Below are positions 62,281-64,000 of a stretch of 64,000 nucleotides of DNA, piece after piece. Every line of letters begins with the position of its first letter. The first letter of the stretch is position 1. Origin of the DNA: Planctomycetaceae bacterium (GTDB lineage: Bacteria > Planctomycetota > Planctomycetia > Planctomycetales > Planctomycetaceae); NCBI GenBank assembly GCA_017795105.1, contig CP051247.1, forward strand, positions 4,682,001-4,746,000. The letters are read 5' to 3'. The position numbers were made by a program, and so were the translations under genes. The notes under the pieces are model-generated. The model was not told the origin of the DNA, searched no databases, and saw nothing but the letters and a program-made list of their open reading frames with translations.

Positions 62281-62556
62281 GTGCCATGCCCACGCTCACG
62301 TGGGCATGCGCCTGACTCGTACCGGCGGCGTCCCACCGCCGAATGCGGGGAGTAACGCAGTGAGATCCGGATGGCACAGAGATTCATCTCTGTGTTGCAC
62401 ACGCAATAAGCGGACTGTCCTCAGCCTTCTCTGAAAGTTGAACGTCGCCTCACGCACAGACACGAATGTCTGTGCCACCCTGTCGGAAATTCTTTCTGCG
62501 TTTAACGGGGCACGTCAAATTGAAGCATGCCCACGCGAGCGTGGGCATGGCACCCG
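62281..62556. repeat. Nested inverted block of hairpin repeats
   Basis: Four hairpins lie in the gap between the oxidoreductase and the sulfatase. The outer pair is 62285-62308 (CATGCCCACG stem) and 62526-62549 (CATGCCCACGC stem), in opposite orientation with GTGCC and GGCAC flanks. The inner pair is 62375-62394 (CACAGAGA stem) and 62455-62474 (CACAGACA stem), also inverted to each other with GGCAC/GTGCC flanks. No frame in this 316-nt gap is coding. Confidence 0.8.
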
Positions 62557-62583
62557 AAATCCGGCACCCTGCTGAGAGCTTTC

Positions 62584-64000
62584 ATGAAACGATCATGCGA
62601 ATTCCGGAATCTTCACAGCGGCTTCCTCGGTCTGCTGATTCTGGTCGCATGGCTGATCGTCAGCAGTGAAGTGCGGGCGGCTACTCCCCCGAACATTGTC
62701 TACATTCTCGCTGATGACCAGTCCTTCCAGGACTTCGGGTTCATGGGGAACGACAAGGTTCTCACGCCGCACATCGATGCTCTCGCGGAAATGTCGGCTC
62801 GTTTTCCGAACGGATACGTTCCGATGTCGGTCTGCCGGCCGTCTTTGGCCACGTTTCTGACAGGGCTCTATCCGCATCAACACGGCATTCATTTCAATCA
62901 TCCTCCACCGGGGTTGAGTGAGATGCGAAAGATGTCGGCTGATGATTACCATCAGACCCGGGCCGTCGCCGAACAGCTCATTCGCGATGTGCCGACATTG
63001 CCCCGCATACTCGGGCGTCACGGCTACGTCTCCTTTCAGGCGGGCAAGCATTGGGAAGGCGACTTTCGCAACGCCGGCTTCACGGATGGGATGACGACCG
63101 CGCGCCCGGCTGATCGACTCGGTTCGATTACCGGCACCCGGGAGCAGGCCAACGGGGAGTGGGTCGCTCATGGAAACGGGGACGCCGGGCTTGAGATCGG
63201 CCGCGTCACGATGGAGCCGGTCAAAGATTTTATCGTTGAGAATCGTCAGCGTCCGTTCTTCCTCTGGTACGCCCCGTTCCTGCCGCATACACCGTTCGAT
63301 GCCCCGCAGGAATACCGTGACCGCTACGCCGGTCAGGACATCGAACCGCACATGCTGCCGTATTACGCCGAGATCGCCCGCTTCGATGATACGGTCGGTG
63401 AACTGCTGAAGGTCCTCGATGAGAATGATCTCCGCAGGAATACACTAGTCGTCTTCGCCGTCGACAATGGATTTCGCCCGCACAAGACTCGGAAAGAAAC
63501 TTACAACAGCCGATCGAAACTTTCTGTTCACGAAGATGGACTCCGCACGCCCATTCTGTTGAGCTGGCCTGGCATGATCGAACCGGCGAACCACGAACAG
63601 ATTGTGCAGACGATCGACCTGATGCCAACCGCTCTGGCCGCAGTGGGACTCGAAGAAGAGATCACGCCGCGAATGCCGGGATACAACCTGTTGCCGGCCG
63701 CCAAGGGATTGCAGGATCTGCCCGATCGAGCTGCGTTCGGGGCAATCTATCCGAACGATGCCGAGGTGCTGGGCGATGCCTCACGGCACGCCCGGGGCGT
63801 CTGGATTCGAGATGGCCACTTCAAACTGATTCTGCCAGGGCCAGGCCCGAAACCATTGCAAGCTGCTCTTTATGATCTGCTGGAAGATCCTGAAGAAGAG
63901 CAGAATCTGTTCGGCGAGGCCGCGTTTCGTCAGCAGCAGGCCCAATTGACCGCTCAACTGAAATCCTGGTGGCCGGCGACTTTGCCGAACACCTCGTCCA
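62584..64000 (+). CDS. Secreted sulfatase (partial, runs off the window)
   Basis: At least 472 residues from ATG 62584, with a signal peptide (about 1-33, ending in VRA). The sulfatase core starts with NIVYILADDQSFQDFG, where Asp residues bind calcium. The formylglycine site is SVCRPSLATFLTG: the Cys and Pro are present, but the usual Arg of CXPSR is Leu. FRPHKTRKET and LYDLLEDPEEEQNLFG fit the S1 sulfatase C-terminal part. It would desulfate sulfated polysaccharides outside the cell after maturation by a formylglycine-generating or anaerobic maturase. It lies near the Gfo/Idh/MocA gene, suggesting sugar catabolism. Confidence 0.9.
   Translation, partial: MKRSCEFRNLHSGFLGLLILVAWLIVSSEVRAATPPNIVYILADDQSFQDFGFMGNDKVLTPHIDALAEMSARFPNGYVPMSVCRPSLATFLTGLYPHQHGIHFNHPPPGLSEMRKMSADDYHQTRAVAEQLIRDVPTLPRILGRHGYVSFQAGKHWEGDFRNAGFTDGMTTARPADRLGSITGTREQANGEWVAHGNGDAGLEIGRVTMEPVKDFIVENRQRPFFLWYAPFLPHTPFDAPQEYRDRYAGQDIEPHMLPYYAEIARFDDTVGELLKVLDENDLRRNTLVVFAVDNGFRPHKTRKETYNSRSKLSVHEDGLRTPILLSWPGMIEPANHEQIVQTIDLMPTALAAVGLEEEITPRMPGYNLLPAAKGLQDLPDRAAFGAIYPNDAEVLGDASRHARGVWIRDGHFKLILPGPGPKPLQAALYDLLEDPEEEQNLFGEAAFRQQQAQLTAQLKSWWPATLPNTSS

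Overview
This window looks like chromosome of a planctomycete, close to the Rubinisphaera/Gimesia/Planctomicrobium part of Planctomycetaceae. The assignment rests on families that are concentrated in that phylum: a cysteine-rich YTV-repeat wall protein, DUF1559 prepilin-like proteins with a C-terminal H-X9-DG motif, a planctomycete-type cytochrome c/DUF1549/DUF1553 protein, DUF1080, a Tat-exported Gfo/Idh/MocA oxidoreductase beside a sulfatase, and a ResB-CcsA fusion. Genus and species are inference. I see no rRNA, tRNA, CRISPR array, phage or transposase gene. The gene order is typical of a chromosomal core with scattered small non-coding repeats.

Layout. 1-2.5 kb: end of an unknown gene, the YTV protein, and a HAD phosphatase. 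2.7-6.9 kb: a sucrose module with sucrose-phosphate synthase (its own phosphatase domain looks intact) and amylosucrase. 7-11.7 kb: cold-shock protein, PolB-like exonuclease, MoxR ATPase, a pair of tandem membrane paralogues embedded in repeats, and cysteine synthase. 11.9-18.8 kb: exported thioredoxin-trypsin fusion, a lipoprotein, and a 1250-residue ResB-CcsA cytochrome c maturation protein. 19-29.6 kb: GSCFA protein, NAD kinase, BON-like protein, PlsY, the cytochrome/PSD1 protein, DUF2203, FHA, RsgA and DUF1080. 29.7-35 kb: CoA-disulfide reductase/rhodanese with an ArsR regulator, then two tandem DUF1559-lipoprotein modules. 35.4-40.6 kb: a 905-residue secreted protein of unknown function, a TIM-barrel epimerase-like protein and a DUF900 esterase. 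40.9-47.5 kb: methionine-cycle genes metH, metF and ahcY. 47.7-51.4 kb: secreted cyclase-fold protein, glucokinase and an unknown membrane protein. 51.7-57.9 kb: a partial tad/flp pilus locus (Flp pilin, CpaA/TadV, CpaB/RcpC, CpaC/RcpA, CpaE/TadZ) followed by a NeuD-like acyltransferase. 58.6-64 kb: rpsD, a XylR-type regulator divergent from a Gfo/Idh/MocA oxidoreductase, and a sulfatase cut by the window end.

How the genes fit together. The sucrose genes could both make sucrose (SPS plus SPP) and convert it to glucan (amylosucrase). MetH, MetF and AhcY form three connected steps of the methyl cycle. The tad genes supply pilin, peptidase, secretin and localisation parts, but the window lacks the TadA/CpaF motor ATPase and the TadB/TadC platform.

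The most unusual material is in three places. First, several families of small non-coding hairpin repeats occur between genes, including a REPIN-like element of about 130 bp with inverted ends, a nested inverted hairpin block at 62.3-62.55 kb, and a 100-bp repeat that supplies the C-terminal codons of two tandem genes. Second, rsgA appears to lack any ATG, GTG or TTG at its natural N-terminus and may start at ATC. Third, there are uncommon domain combinations, mainly the thioredoxin-trypsin fusion and the doubled sucrose phosphatase.
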